Positions 14,626 through 22,602 of a stretch of DNA of 24,791 bases are shown here, one piece after another. The stretch comes from JBFWWW01 sp050245975. Its GTDB lineage: Bacteria; Pseudomonadota; Alphaproteobacteria; Rhizobiales; Hyphomicrobiaceae. Made by a program: the position numbers and the translations under genes. A model generated the notes under the pieces. It saw nothing but the letters and a program-made list of their open reading frames with translations, was not told the DNA's origin and did not search any database. Numbering within the stretch: the stretch's first letter is position 1; the number at the start of each line of letters is the position of its first letter. Location of the stretch: NCBI GenBank assembly GCA_050245975.1, contig JBFWWW010000038.1, forward strand, positions 1-24,791, read 5' to 3'.

Positions 14626-15669
14626 CTATTTGCCTTCGACCGGTTGTAGCGCGAGCTTGAGGACACGCGCGTAGTTGCCGATGGCCAGCTTGCCGATCCG
14701 CGCCTCGTCGACGCCCTGCCGCCGCCAATGCTCGACAACGCGCTGCAAGTCGCCGTGGCCGGACAAAAGACCGTACGGCCCCAGGCCGTTGATGTCCGTC
14801 CCGAACGCCACATGCTCGTCGCCGAGCCAGCCGGCGAGTTCGAGCATGCGGTCTGCGTACGATTCGGCGGTTCTGCCGATGTCCGACGTCAAAGACCAAA
14901 GGCCGACGACGCCGCCCTTGCGCGCGATCTCTTTGGCCACATCGAGCGACAACTGGCGCCGACGCCATACCGGCGCGGAAGAAGACGCGGATGCGGCACG
15001 CGCGACCGATCCGTGCGACCAGACGATGGGAGCCCGGGAAACGGACAGCGCATCGATCACCGTCGCCTCCGTGCTGTGCGCCAGATCGACCAGAATGCCG
15101 CGCCGGTTGCATTCGCGCACGACCTGCTTGCCGAGTGGACTGAGACCGCGGTGCTCAGGGGGCTCCGTCTGGAGATCGCCCATCGTGTTTCGCGTGTAGT
15201 GAACCAGCTGGAGCTGGCGCAATCCCAGGCGATGACCGGCCGAGATTCGGCTGATGTCCGTCTCTATGAAGTTCGCTCCCTCGACGGCCAGGACGATATG
15301 AGGCTCGCCGCCCAACGCGCGGTCCACATCGGCAGGACCACGCACAACCTTGAGGTTCTGCTCGACGACATGAGCCTTTATCCGCGCGAGTTCGCGCTGG
15401 AACCAACCCAGGGCTTCACCCGTCCGGGGAACCGCTTTTTGTATGTAGGTTTTGACGTCAAACCAGAGAAGATCGCCGACCAGAGACCAGGCCGCCAATG
15501 TCGTGTTTCCCGCCGTCAGCGTTTTGGCCAGGGGCCGCGAGTGATACCGGCTGCCGCCGAAAAACGAATGGAAATGCATGTCGCCCGCCAAAACCTTCCC
15601 TTGCGCCAAGGCTTGGCCCGGCAGCAGGGGGCTGGCGAGGGCACCGGTCAGAAAGGCACGTCGGTCCAT
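14626..15669 (-). CDS. Membrane dipeptidase (peptidase M19)-like protein, Tat signal
   Basis: The 347-aa product starts MDRRAFLTGALASPLLPGQALAQ, a twin-arginine signal, so it should be exported folded with metal bound. M19 motifs follow: DMHFHSF (His32, His34), VLAVEGANFIE (Glu130), LVDLAHSTE (His198), VWSHGSVA (His219) and VAFGTDINGLGP (Asp292). Renal dipeptidase relatives have HxD at the first motif; here it is HxH. This is a plausible metal-ligand change and may shift substrate, because M19 proteins also act on non-peptide substrates. An in-frame ATG at 15681 (MGCPMDRR) is an alternative start. The sequence upstream stays open to 16044 but reads as noise ahead of a Tat signal. Family assignment is firm; substrate unknown. 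Confidence 0.87.
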   Translation of the reverse strand: MDRRAFLTGALASPLLPGQALAQGKVLAGDMHFHSFFGGSRYHSRPLAKTLTAGNTTLAAWSLVGDLLWFDVKTYIQKAVPRTGEALGWFQRELARIKAHVVEQNLKVVRGPADVDRALGGEPHIVLAVEGANFIETDISRISAGHRLGLRQLQLVHYTRNTMGDLQTEPPEHRGLSPLGKQVVRECNRRGILVDLAHSTEATVIDALSVSRAPIVWSHGSVARAASASSSAPVWRRRQLSLDVAKEIARKGGVVGLWSLTSDIGRTAESYADRMLELAGWLGDEHVAFGTDINGLGPYGLLSGHGDLQRVVEHWRRQGVDEARIGKLAIGNYARVLKLALQPVEGK

Positions 15670-16100
15670 GGGGCAGCCCATTGTCCTGCTCGATCCGCAC
15701 AGCACCAGATCGTCGATCATGGCTCCATCTCGTGGAACAGAACACGGCCTGCGGCATCTGGCTGCAAGGACTTCAATATGCCTATCGATCGCTCCGGGCC
15801 AGATGGACCAGCTCCCCTGGTATAGGCGCCGACCCTGGCTGCCGGAATCTCTGGCGCCTAACAGCCTCAGGAAGCTCGTCAATCGATCCCTGAGCGATTG
15901 CGGCCAGCTCTTCCGGGTTGATACGAGCGTCAGGTAGTCCCGCGTCCCTTCGGCCAGCAATATATGCTGCAGCGAGCGGCCGGCCTTCGATATCGTGCGC
16001 CGTGGATCAGATCGGTGGATGCGTTCGGAAGGCGGCGATACCACGGCTCGCTGCAGGAGTGCAGCTCGGGCTGCGAGCCAACTCTACCGAAGCCTGGAAA
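15670..16100. other. Gene-free region left of the attachment site
   Basis: About 430 nt with no convincing gene. It is open on the minus strand in the dipeptidase frame, but the translation matches nothing I know and would bury the Tat signal inside a protein. It presumably includes the dipeptidase promoter; I found no clear -35/-10 pair or terminator. Confidence 0.5.
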
Positions 16101-16147
16101 TGGTGGGTGATGAAGGACTCGAACCTTCGACCCGCTGATTAAGAGTC
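16101..16147 (-). other. attachment site: displaced 3' half of tRNA-Lys(CTT)
   Basis: Read leftwards from 16147 this is the 3' 47 nt of a tRNA. It holds the anticodon loop CTCTTAA (anticodon CTT), a 3' anticodon arm, a T arm GAAGG-TTCGAGT-CCTTC, acceptor strand ATCACCC and ACCA. Beyond 16147 the sequence does not form the anticodon 5' strand, D arm or 5' acceptor, so the tRNA is cut in the anticodon stem, a usual crossover zone for tyrosine integrases. With an integrase gene 159 nt away, this is best read as the left junction of an integrated element. The tRNA 5' half, rejoined to the element's copy of this core, should lie at the right end. CTGCAA at 16166 and 16186, 20 nt apart, may be integrase arm sites. 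Confidence 0.85.
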
Positions 16148-16216
16148 TAGCCAGATTGAAATCTCCTGCAATCTGCTGAACGCTACTGCAAGCTGGAAGC
16201 TATTGGTCTGACGCGA

Positions 16217-16287
16217 TAAAATGCATTCATGCGCATTCACGAGATTTCGCCAAGCTTCGTCGTTTTGGAACCCCAGTGGAACCCCAG
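16217..16287 (+). promoter_or_regulatory. Probable integrase leader: -10 box and 11-bp tandem repeat
   Basis: TAAAAT at 16217-16222 is a good -10 match, though the -35 17 nt upstream (TGGAAG) is poor. Further down, TGGAACCCCAG is repeated exactly twice (16266-16276, 16277-16287), just before the ribosome site GGGAGG of the integrase. Tandem repeats here may be arm-type integrase sites or an autoregulatory operator. Confidence 0.4.
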
Positions 16288-16305
16288 CACGGGAGGTTCA
16301 GCGCC

Positions 16306-17511
16306 ATGACGACCGCGACGCTGACCGACCGGCGCGTTGCCGGAGCAAAGCCCGGTGCGCGGCGCTACGTGCTGAAGGATACGCGTGTCACCGGACTCGA
16401 ATTGCGTGTCAGCCCGCGCGCCGGCAAGTCGTGGTCCCTGGTCTATCGTCGCGCCGGTGACGGTCGGCGCCGGCGCGCGACGATCGGGCCGTATCCCCGG
16501 CATTCGCTCGCCGACGCGCGCCAGATCGGACGCGAGTTGCTGGCCCGCATCGGGCGCGGCGAAGATCCCGCCGGCGCCAAGCAGGAGGCCAAGCGCGCGG
16601 CCACTTTCGCCCAGCTCGCGACGGCCTATATCGAGCAGCACGCCAAGCGCAAGAAGCGCTCGTGGCGCGATGACCTCGCCATGATCAACCGGGACCTGTT
16701 GCCCATCCTTGGCCGCATGAAGGTCGACACTATCGCCAAGCGCGACGTTATTCGTGCCGTCGAGATTGTGGCCCAGCGCGGCGCCCTCATCCGCGCCAAC
16801 CGGACGTTGACGCTGGCGCGCACCATTTTCAACTGGGGCCTCGCCGAGGATCTCGTGCAGATGAATCCGACATTGGGCATCCGCAAACGGGCACAGGAGC
16901 GACCGCGCGACCGTGTGCTCAACGATGGTGAGATCCGAGCGTTCTGGGTCGGCGTGAGCACGGTGCCCCTGATGACGGATGCCACCCGCGATATCCTGCG
17001 CCTCGCCCTGCTGACCGGTCAACGGATCGGCGAGGTCACCGGCATGGCGACGAGCGAAATCGATGCGGCTGAACAGGTCTGGACGATCCCTGCCGGCCGG
17101 ACGAAGAACGGCCGCGCGCACCGTGTGCCCCTGTCGCCGGCTGCCTTCGCCATCATCGAACAGCAGATCCAGACGATGCCGGATGCTGGCGCGCTGTTTC
17201 GGGGGCCATCCGGCGAACCCATGGCCGGAGCGGCACCGTCGAAGGCCTTCTGCCGCACGCGCGCGCTGATGGGTCTCGCAGACGTGCGTGTCCACGACCT
17301 GCGCCGGACCGTTGCAACCCGCATGGCGGCGTGCGGCGTCGACCGTGTTGTCGTCGGTAAGGTGCTGAACCACGCGACCATCGACCGGGGCACGATCACG
17401 GGCATGGTTTATGACCGGTACTCCTATGAGACAGAGAAACGCGAGGCTCTCGAGCGCTGGGCGAGCCGGCTTGCAGACCTGGTCGCACGGCGCCATATGC
17501 AGGCGGCATGA
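16306..17511 (+). CDS. int: P4-type tyrosine integrase
   Basis: The 401-aa product has an N-terminal arm-binding domain (LTDRRVAGAKPGARRYVLKD, then LELRVSPRAGKSWSLVYRR), a SAM-like core-binding domain (about 100-195) and a C-terminal catalytic domain. Catalytic residues are Arg240 (LLTGQRIGEV), His330 and Arg333 (VHDLRRT), His356 (LNHATI) and Tyr369 (VYDRYSYETEKREAL). The start at the ATG at 16306 is set by GGGAGGT about 8 nt upstream; an in-frame GTG lies at 16276. It should integrate and excise the element by recombination at the tRNA-Lys site beside it. The stop overlaps the next ATG (ATGA). Length and layout are normal and intact, so the element may still be mobile. Confidence 0.95.
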   Translation: MTTATLTDRRVAGAKPGARRYVLKDTRVTGLELRVSPRAGKSWSLVYRRAGDGRRRRATIGPYPRHSLADARQIGRELLARIGRGEDPAGAKQEAKRAATFAQLATAYIEQHAKRKKRSWRDDLAMINRDLLPILGRMKVDTIAKRDVIRAVEIVAQRGALIRANRTLTLARTIFNWGLAEDLVQMNPTLGIRKRAQERPRDRVLNDGEIRAFWVGVSTVPLMTDATRDILRLALLTGQRIGEVTGMATSEIDAAEQVWTIPAGRTKNGRAHRVPLSPAAFAIIEQQIQTMPDAGALFRGPSGEPMAGAAPSKAFCRTRALMGLADVRVHDLRRTVATRMAACGVDRVVVGKVLNHATIDRGTITGMVYDRYSYETEKREALERWASRLADLVARRHMQAA

Positions 17512-18245
17512 ACCGTATCGGCCGCAACAGGATTTCGCGCGATGCGGCGCTCGTAACGACGACGACCGCGGCGGGCGACCATGTCGACTGCGAGATCTCC
17601 GATGCCGCCATCCAGCGCGTTGCGCGCTGCGTGCCATCCATTGCTCGGGATGAAACCGCTGAATGGTTGCGCGCGGCCGGTGTGGCAGCACAGCTCGACA
17701 GGATCGCACTCGCCGAGGGGTTAACGCGGCGCCAGCTCGAGGAGGAACTGCGTCGCCTGTCACGCGGCGACAAGCCGTCAGACGCCGCCGCCCTCGACTG
17801 GGTTCTCCAGCGGATTTACGTCATGCGGCGCCAGCACCTGCTGGTCGAGAAATTCGGTTCGCCGCCGATGCCCCGCCTAACACCAAACCAGCACCGAGCG
17901 GTCATGCCGGCAATCCACCAGCTCCGGCAGGATGACGAAGCGGCCCGCCGCGATCCCGGTGTATTGCGACGGCTTGTCAGCGATCATCGTGCCGAGCTTC
18001 TCCGGCAACCGCCGCATATCGGCGAGGAGCTGCGGCTCCGGTCGGCTCTGAAGCCCGCCCTGGCCAGCCTTGTGTCGAATGCGTGCTCCTTCTGGGTCGG
18101 GCCGGCCAAACAGCCGTTCGTGATCGACAAACGCATGATGCAGTTCGTCGACGCGATGCTGCAGACGTTCGGCTTCCGCCTGAAGGCGTCCGCAATCAAG
18201 TGGCGCCTCGAGCAGGAGCGCAAGAGCCGGCACCTCCGTTCCTGA
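17508..18245 (+). CDS. Element protein of unknown function, coupled to integrase
   Basis: The 245-aa product starts inside the integrase stop (ATGA overlap). It has no signal peptide or membrane helix. The N-terminus is Thr/Ala-rich, then a helical charged part (LDRIALAEGLTRRQLEEELRRLSRGDK), a basic middle (IYVMRRQHLLVEKFGS) and a C-terminal helical region ending KASAIKWRLEQERKSRHLRS. I do not recognise a family. Coupling to the integrase would suit an excisionase, recombination accessory or copy-control protein, but it is larger than usual excisionases. The reading frame has element-like codon use and no internal disruption; 108 nt separate it from the AlpA gene. Confidence 0.7.
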   Translation: MNRIGRNRISRDAALVTTTTAAGDHVDCEISDAAIQRVARCVPSIARDETAEWLRAAGVAAQLDRIALAEGLTRRQLEEELRRLSRGDKPSDAAALDWVLQRIYVMRRQHLLVEKFGSPPMPRLTPNQHRAVMPAIHQLRQDDEAARRDPGVLRRLVSDHRAELLRQPPHIGEELRLRSALKPALASLVSNACSFWVGPAKQPFVIDKRMMQFVDAMLQTFGFRLKASAIKWRLEQERKSRHLRS

Positions 18246-18353
18246 CAGCACCGCGACGTCGTCCCCGTTCAGCTTCGAATCTCGCCGGGTTTTCCACGAC
18301 AGCGCACGCGATTGCAGGCAGCTTCCGCGCCATCCCTTGAACGGAGGTCTCAA

Positions 18354-18638
18354 GTGAAGCGCGAAGCACCCGACAAAATCGAAAATGTCCTAACGCGAGC
18401 CGACGTGTGCCGCGCGACAGGGATCAGTGCCACCACGCTCTGGCGCCTTGTGCGCGCGCGCGCGTTTCCCCAACCCTTGCGCCTATCGGCAAATCGGATC
18501 GGATTTCGAGCGGCAACCGTGAGTGCCTGGATTGCCAACAGGGAAGCCGCAGCTGCAGATCCCGCGCTCCCGCCGCCCAAGTCCGACACCGCCATGCGGT
18601 CTGTCCGACATGTGCGGCGCTCCGGCCGGAGGCGCTGA
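18354..18638 (+). CDS. alpA-like: AlpA-family helix-turn-helix regulator
   Basis: The product is 94 aa from a GTG at 18354, chosen because GGAGGT lies 5 nt before it; the next open codons upstream reach only a TTG at 18312. The core VLTRADVCRATGISATTLWR followed by LVRARAFPQPLRLSANRIGF and SAWIANREAA is the MerR-like winged helix of AlpA regulators (P4/CP4-57 type). These switch satellite and prophage genes, typically activating integrase or excision functions. The Ala/Pro/Arg-rich tail (residues 62-94) is probably disordered. Only 2 nt separate its stop from the primase ATG, so it is in the same operon. Confidence 0.92.
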   Translation: MKREAPDKIENVLTRADVCRATGISATTLWRLVRARAFPQPLRLSANRIGFRAATVSAWIANREAAAADPALPPPKSDTAMRSVRHVRRSGRRR

Positions 18639-18640
18639 TC

Positions 18641-20758
18641 ATGTCAAAAAGCCCATTCGCCCAGATCGCGCCGGCGCTCCTTGCCCAGGGGTATTCGCCC
18701 ATCCCGATCATCCCCGGCACCAAGCGCCCGGCCGCAGGTCCCGGTTGGTCCCGCTACTGCGATGGTCCGGCGGACAAACGCCAGATCGCACAGTGGGCTG
18801 CCCAGGACGGGCTCGGCGTCGGCGTAGCTCTCGGCAACGGCACCCTCGCCGTTGACATCGACTCGGAAGACCCCGCCGTCCAGGCCGCGATCATCCACGT
18901 TATTGGCGCGCCATTGGTTGCGAAGCGCGGCCAGCGCGGCTTCACGGCCTTTGTGCGCGAGCCAACCCTGACCGCGAGCCCGCGCAAGATCAGAGCGGCG
19001 AACGCCACCACCGGCATGCTGGCAGAAGTGCTGGGCCGGGGGCAGCAAACGGTGATCCCGCCGACGGTCCATCCCGAGACGGGCGCTGCCTACGCCTGGA
19101 CGTCTGAGCGGACACTCATCGACACACCGGCCGCCGCACTGCCGGTGGTGCCAGCCGACATCGTTGATCGCCTCGCCGAAGCACTTCGTCCATGGACAGA
19201 TCGCGGGATCGAGCGCGCCGCCGAAGCGTTGCAGCGGGCGAGCGCGCAATTGTCGGTGGCTCCTGCCGGCCGGCGCAATGACGACCTTTTCCGGCAGGCG
19301 CGCGCACTAGCGGATGACGTCCGTCAAGGACGCATCACCGAGCAGGCGGTCAACGACACACTACTGGCGGCGTGTGGCACCAATGGCCTGCTCGCCGAAG
19401 AGGGCGACGCCCCGTGCCGGGCGACCATTGCGTCCGGGCTGAAGGGAAGAGGCTCCGAGACCAACGCGCCGTACCGCATTGCGCGCCTTGTGATTTCGCA
19501 AGACGAGGCGGCACGGCTGTTCGTCGACCGGCACGACGGCGAAATGCTCTTCGACAGCTCGCGCGGGGCATGGCTGCTTTTCCGCGACGGCCTCTGGCGA
19601 ATCGATAACCAGTCGGAAATCCAGCACCGAGTCCGGCAGCACTGCCGCGAGATCGATGATGCGAACAGGCCGAAGCTTGGGTCGGCAAGCGCGATTGCCG
19701 GCGTGGAGCGCCTCGCCCGGTCCGATCCGCGCGTCGCCGCTGTTACGAGCCAGTTCGACGCGCAGCCCTTCGTGCTGGGCACGCCCGGCGCGTACGTCGA
19801 TCTTCGCACCGGCGCCGATATGCCACCGGACCCCACGCTCAAGATTTCGCAGTCGACAATCGTTGCACGAGAGTCCGGCGCGCCAGCGCAGTGGCTCGCC
19901 TTCCTCGATCAGGCAACGGGCGGCAACCAGGAGCTGGTCGATTTCCTCCAGCGCGTCTTTGGCTACTGCGCTACCGGCGACACGCGTGAACACGCACTCT
20001 TTTTTGTCTATGGCAAGGGCGGGACTGGAAAGTCCACGCTCGTCAACACGATGCAGGAGATCTTCGGCACCTATGCCCGCAGCGCGCCCATGGAGATGTT
20101 GACCGCGTCGCGCTTCGACCGTCACCCGACGGAGATCGCGATGTTGCAGGGGCGGCGGCTCATTGTTGCCACGGAAACCGAGCAGGGCCGTCTGTGGGCT
20201 GAGGCAAAAATCAAGCAACTCACCGGCGGCGACCGGGTCGCCGCCCGCTTCATGCACCGGGACTTTTTCGAGTTCGACCCCGCCTTCAAACTTGTCATTG
20301 TCGGCAATCATGCTCCGGCACTTGCGTCGCCGGACGAGAGTGTGCGGCGCCGTTTTAATATCGTCCCCTTCACGCACGCGCCGGAGATCCGCGACATGCA
20401 GCTGATCCGCGAAGCGGGTCGGATTCTCAACTGGGTCATCGAGGGCGCAGTGGCATGGCAACAGTACGGACTGGCGCCGCCGCCCCTCGTGGTCAGCGCC
20501 ACAGACACCTACTTTGAACATCAGGATGTCATCGCGGATTGGTTCGAGGCCGAGTGCGTCCTCGACCTGGACCTTTCCGATACATGCGACCGGCTCTACC
20601 GCTCATACGCGCAACACATGCGGGGTATTGGCGAGAGGCCCATGACCGCGAAGGGCCTGGGGCATGAGTTGGGCCGTCGCGGATTTAAACGGGTCCACCT
20701 GTCCTCCTCGTACGGCCGACGCAGCCGGGGCTGGCGGGGGCTCAAGGCCTTAAACTGA
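18641..20758 (+). CDS. Primase-polymerase / SF3 helicase replication protein (P4 alpha/D5-like)
   Basis: The 705-aa product has an N-terminal prim-pol domain. PIPIIPGTKRPAAGPGW is the usual opening, GVGVALGNGTLAVDIDSED carries the catalytic DxD pair Asp72/Asp74, and the domain ends near 165. The D5_N region is about 330-440. The SF3 helicase has Walker A YGKGGTGKST at 457-466, Walker B-like RRLIVATETEQG near 505, sensor Asn556 in KLVIVGNHAP and arginines SVRRRFNIVPF. The C-terminal winged helix (CDRLYRSYAQHMRGIGERPM) closes it. GGAGG 8 nt before the ATG sets the start. It should initiate and unwind at the element's own origin, and an iteron-like cluster begins 23 nt after its stop. Confidence 0.95.
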   Translation: MSKSPFAQIAPALLAQGYSPIPIIPGTKRPAAGPGWSRYCDGPADKRQIAQWAAQDGLGVGVALGNGTLAVDIDSEDPAVQAAIIHVIGAPLVAKRGQRGFTAFVREPTLTASPRKIRAANATTGMLAEVLGRGQQTVIPPTVHPETGAAYAWTSERTLIDTPAAALPVVPADIVDRLAEALRPWTDRGIERAAEALQRASAQLSVAPAGRRNDDLFRQARALADDVRQGRITEQAVNDTLLAACGTNGLLAEEGDAPCRATIASGLKGRGSETNAPYRIARLVISQDEAARLFVDRHDGEMLFDSSRGAWLLFRDGLWRIDNQSEIQHRVRQHCREIDDANRPKLGSASAIAGVERLARSDPRVAAVTSQFDAQPFVLGTPGAYVDLRTGADMPPDPTLKISQSTIVARESGAPAQWLAFLDQATGGNQELVDFLQRVFGYCATGDTREHALFFVYGKGGTGKSTLVNTMQEIFGTYARSAPMEMLTASRFDRHPTEIAMLQGRRLIVATETEQGRLWAEAKIKQLTGGDRVAARFMHRDFFEFDPAFKLVIVGNHAPALASPDESVRRRFNIVPFTHAPEIRDMQLIREAGRILNWVIEGAVAWQQYGLAPPPLVVSATDTYFEHQDVIADWFEAECVLDLDLSDTCDRLYRSYAQHMRGIGERPMTAKGLGHELGRRGFKRVHLSSSYGRRSRGWRGLKALN

Positions 20759-20781
20759 GCGACATCGCGAGCCGGTGCAGG

Positions 20782-20937
20782 ATCGGTGCGCGAGATTATT
20801 ACGCTATGTCATAGCGTTAGCTCTTTTGCGCACCGATGGCACCGATATTCGCGTACTTCAGCCTGACACAACACCGGCAAGAAAGCACAGATCGCCGGTG
20901 CAGTACGTATCATCGGTATCATCGGTATCATCGGTGC
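20782..20937. other. Candidate replication origin: iteron-like cluster
   Basis: The 8-mer ATCGGTGC occurs four times: forward at 20782 and 20930, reversed at 20830-20837 and 20839-20846. The outermost pair on the left forms a 10-bp inverted repeat (ATCGGTGCGC 20782-20791; GCGCACCGAT 20828-20837). Inside it is a 17-bp palindrome ACGCTATGTCATAGCGT (20801-20817) with A/T-rich flanks. To the right, GTATCATCG is repeated three times in tandem (20907-20933), each copy carrying ATCGGT. No gene fits well here. P4-type replication proteins bind iterons at an origin, so the position just after the helicase gene is suggestive. Operators for the downstream gene are the alternative. Confidence 0.65.
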
Positions 20938-21032
20938 ACCCGCGGCGTCCTCAGGCACTCCCCAAGGGTCATCTACGAACAACCCGCGCGCCACCCTTGG
21001 CAGCCACCACCCCCCGGCTAACGCTGGTATCC

Positions 21033-22097
21033 ATGATTCGATCCACATCATCCCCGTCACCGAGCCTTTCCAATAAAGCCGTCGCCGGTCTGCTCTTCTG
21101 CATCTCTGTCGGCATGCTGATGGTGAGCGTCAGCATCACGTACGATATCGGCCACGCCTTCGGCCGGACGGACGCTCAATCCTTTCGATATGGTATGGCG
21201 TGCGCGTTTGCCGATTGCCTCAAGGCCTTGGCTTTTCCGGTATCTGTTCTGGCCTACCGTGCCGGTCGCCACCTCATGGGCGTCGTCGGGCTGGTGGTGT
21301 TCGCACTACTGACGGCGTTGTCGTTTTCCTCCACAGTCGGCTTCGGCCTTGCTTCGCGGACGTACGCCGGCGACGTCCAGGTGCTGCAGGCGGAGCAAAA
21401 CCGGTCAGCTGTCATCGCGCTTCGCGATGATCAACAGGAGCTGGCGCGCATCCGGGCGAGACTGCGCGAACCTGACCTTACTGCCCGTGAGCGCCGTGAT
21501 CTCGAACGGCATAATCAGGATCTCGCCGGCACCATCGCCGAGCGCCAACGACAGCTCGCCCTGGCGCCGCGCATCATCACCGCAACAACCCAATCGGACG
21601 CGCTGGCGCACATACTGGGCCTCGCGCCGGAGACAGTGACGTTCGGGCTCTCTGTTCTCCTGGCTCTGAGCCTGGATATTGGTCCCGCCATCGGATTTGC
21701 GCTCGCGGGCGCGCTTCCGAACCACAGCGAACCTTCAAGATCGAAGTCGAAGGTTCGCCCCCGGAAGCCACCTGCGCTGCCGCCGAGATCAAACGCCCCC
21801 ACCCGACCCTTCGACACCATACCGAACCGTGCAGTGCGGGTTGATCATTCAAACATCGACCGTTCGGTGTCGAACTTTCTGCGCGGACAAACTGTTGGGC
21901 GCGGAGCAATCGACGCGACCGAACTGTTCGGCACCTATCAGGCCTACCGCCATACCCTCGGGCTGGCCCCCGTCAGTCAGCGATCCTTCGGCGACGCCAT
22001 GCGCCGGCTCGGGTATGCCAAGAACCGGCGCACGGCATCCGGTAGGGTGCAGTACATCAACCTATCTCTCGTCGAGAACCTTCGAACGGCCGCTTGA
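21033..22097 (+). CDS. Four-TM membrane protein with coiled coil and C-terminal winged helix
   Basis: The 354-aa product has TM segments near 16-37, 52-76, 81-106 and 201-228, with a coiled coil at 112-178 (LQAEQNRSAVIALRDDQQEL, LARERRD-like heptads). A Pro/Arg/Lys linker (235-260) leads to a C-terminal domain (278-346: LFGTYQAYRHTLGLAPVSQR, SFGDAMRRLGYAKNR). This last part resembles the D5_C-type winged helix at the end of the neighbouring helicase. Positive charges at 76-80 and 236-245 put the coiled coil in the periplasm and the winged helix in the cytosol. I do not know a named family; a membrane-tethered DNA-binding or replication factor is inferred. The ATG at 21033 has a weak ribosome site; the frame stays open to 20775. 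Confidence 0.8.
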   Translation: MIRSTSSPSPSLSNKAVAGLLFCISVGMLMVSVSITYDIGHAFGRTDAQSFRYGMACAFADCLKALAFPVSVLAYRAGRHLMGVVGLVVFALLTALSFSSTVGFGLASRTYAGDVQVLQAEQNRSAVIALRDDQQELARIRARLREPDLTARERRDLERHNQDLAGTIAERQRQLALAPRIITATTQSDALAHILGLAPETVTFGLSVLLALSLDIGPAIGFALAGALPNHSEPSRSKSKVRPRKPPALPPRSNAPTRPFDTIPNRAVRVDHSNIDRSVSNFLRGQTVGRGAIDATELFGTYQAYRHTLGLAPVSQRSFGDAMRRLGYAKNRRTASGRVQYINLSLVENLRTAA

Positions 22098-22178
22098 CCC
22101 TTCGCTCGCCTTGATCGTCAAGGGCAAAAGCCGGCGGAATATTCGGGCAGACATTGTTCGGATGGGCGAACGTTCGCC
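21727..22178. repeat. Three inverted repeats sharing a CGAAC half-site
   Basis: GCGAACCTTC (21727-21736) is mirrored by GAAGGTTCGC (21749-21758) with a 12-nt spacer. CCGAAC-T-GTTCGG is a 13-bp palindrome at 21919-21931. GGCGAACGTTCGCC is a perfect 14-bp palindrome at 22165-22178. The first two are within the membrane-protein gene, the last is 68 nt after it. All share CGAAC with outward symmetry and could be sites for one DNA-binding protein. Confidence 0.5.
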
Positions 22179-22602
22179 TGGATACCCGGCCGCACCGCGC
22201 GATGACCGTGCGCTATCACGGACCAGGACAAAGTCCTTTACGACTGCACGCTTTCGCGGATCGGATGCAGAGGATCGCTCGCTTTTTACAGCAATCGTGA
22301 TCGTGACCTGCCTCGGAAGGGCCAACCCGGAGGCTCAACCGGATTGCCCCGCGTCAGACCCGCGCAACAGTTGCCGAAATACGTTGAATATTCCGCCCCT
22401 TGGATTGCCGAGCAGGACCTCATCCCGCTCAATGCTCCCGGCGGCGCGCAAACTCGAGACGGGGACACAGCCACCATGTCCGCTGTCACGGCTGTTGACA
22501 CTAAATTTTCTGCGGAGCGATTATTGAGCCCCGGCGCTGGTGAGCAGATTTTCGCAACAGCTTCAGCGGCGGCGATACGGTATTGTTGAAAGAGGTTATT
22601 CC
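22098..22602. other. Gene-free stretch with regulatory signals
   Basis: Short open frames on both strands here lack ribosome sites and protein-like composition, so I call no gene. A small hairpin CCTTGA-TCG-TCAAGG (22109-22123), 11 nt after the upstream stop, may help end transcription though no T-run follows. The 14-bp palindrome at 22165-22178 and the promoter at 22495-22524 are the other visible signals. The last 130 nt are richer in A+T. Confidence 0.5.
22495..22524 (+). promoter_or_regulatory. Sigma70-type promoter candidate for the Cys-rich peptide gene
   Basis: A perfect -35 TTGACA (22495-22500) is followed after 18 nt by GATTAT (22519-22524), a 4/6 match to the -10 box. It lies about 80 nt before the start of the secreted microprotein at 22603, in an A/T-rich pocket unlike the rest of the region. 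A perfect -35 is uncommon by chance at this GC content. Confidence 0.55.

Noticed and set aside
15670..16044. 125-codon in-frame extension of the dipeptidase
   Set aside because: It would place the Tat signal in the middle of the protein, and its composition does not resemble a domain.
15918..16142. Plus-strand frame ending in VMKDSNLRPAD
   Set aside because: This peptide is the familiar false translation across the antisense of a tRNA 3' end; it helped to spot the tRNA fragment.
16101..16175. Complete functional tRNA-Lys
   Set aside because: No D arm, 5' acceptor or 5' anticodon strand follows on the minus strand, so only the 3' half is present.
17877..18353. Minus-strand frame of 158 codons
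   Set aside because: It lies opposite the integrase-coupled gene and would run against the operon; no motif or ribosome site supports it.
20907..20933. CRISPR-like array
   Set aside because: Three 9-bp copies in direct contact, without spacers, are tandem repeats.
22062..22325. Minus-strand frame of 87 codons and similar short frames in the gap
   Set aside because: No ribosome site, no motif, and it overlaps the end of the membrane winged-helix gene.
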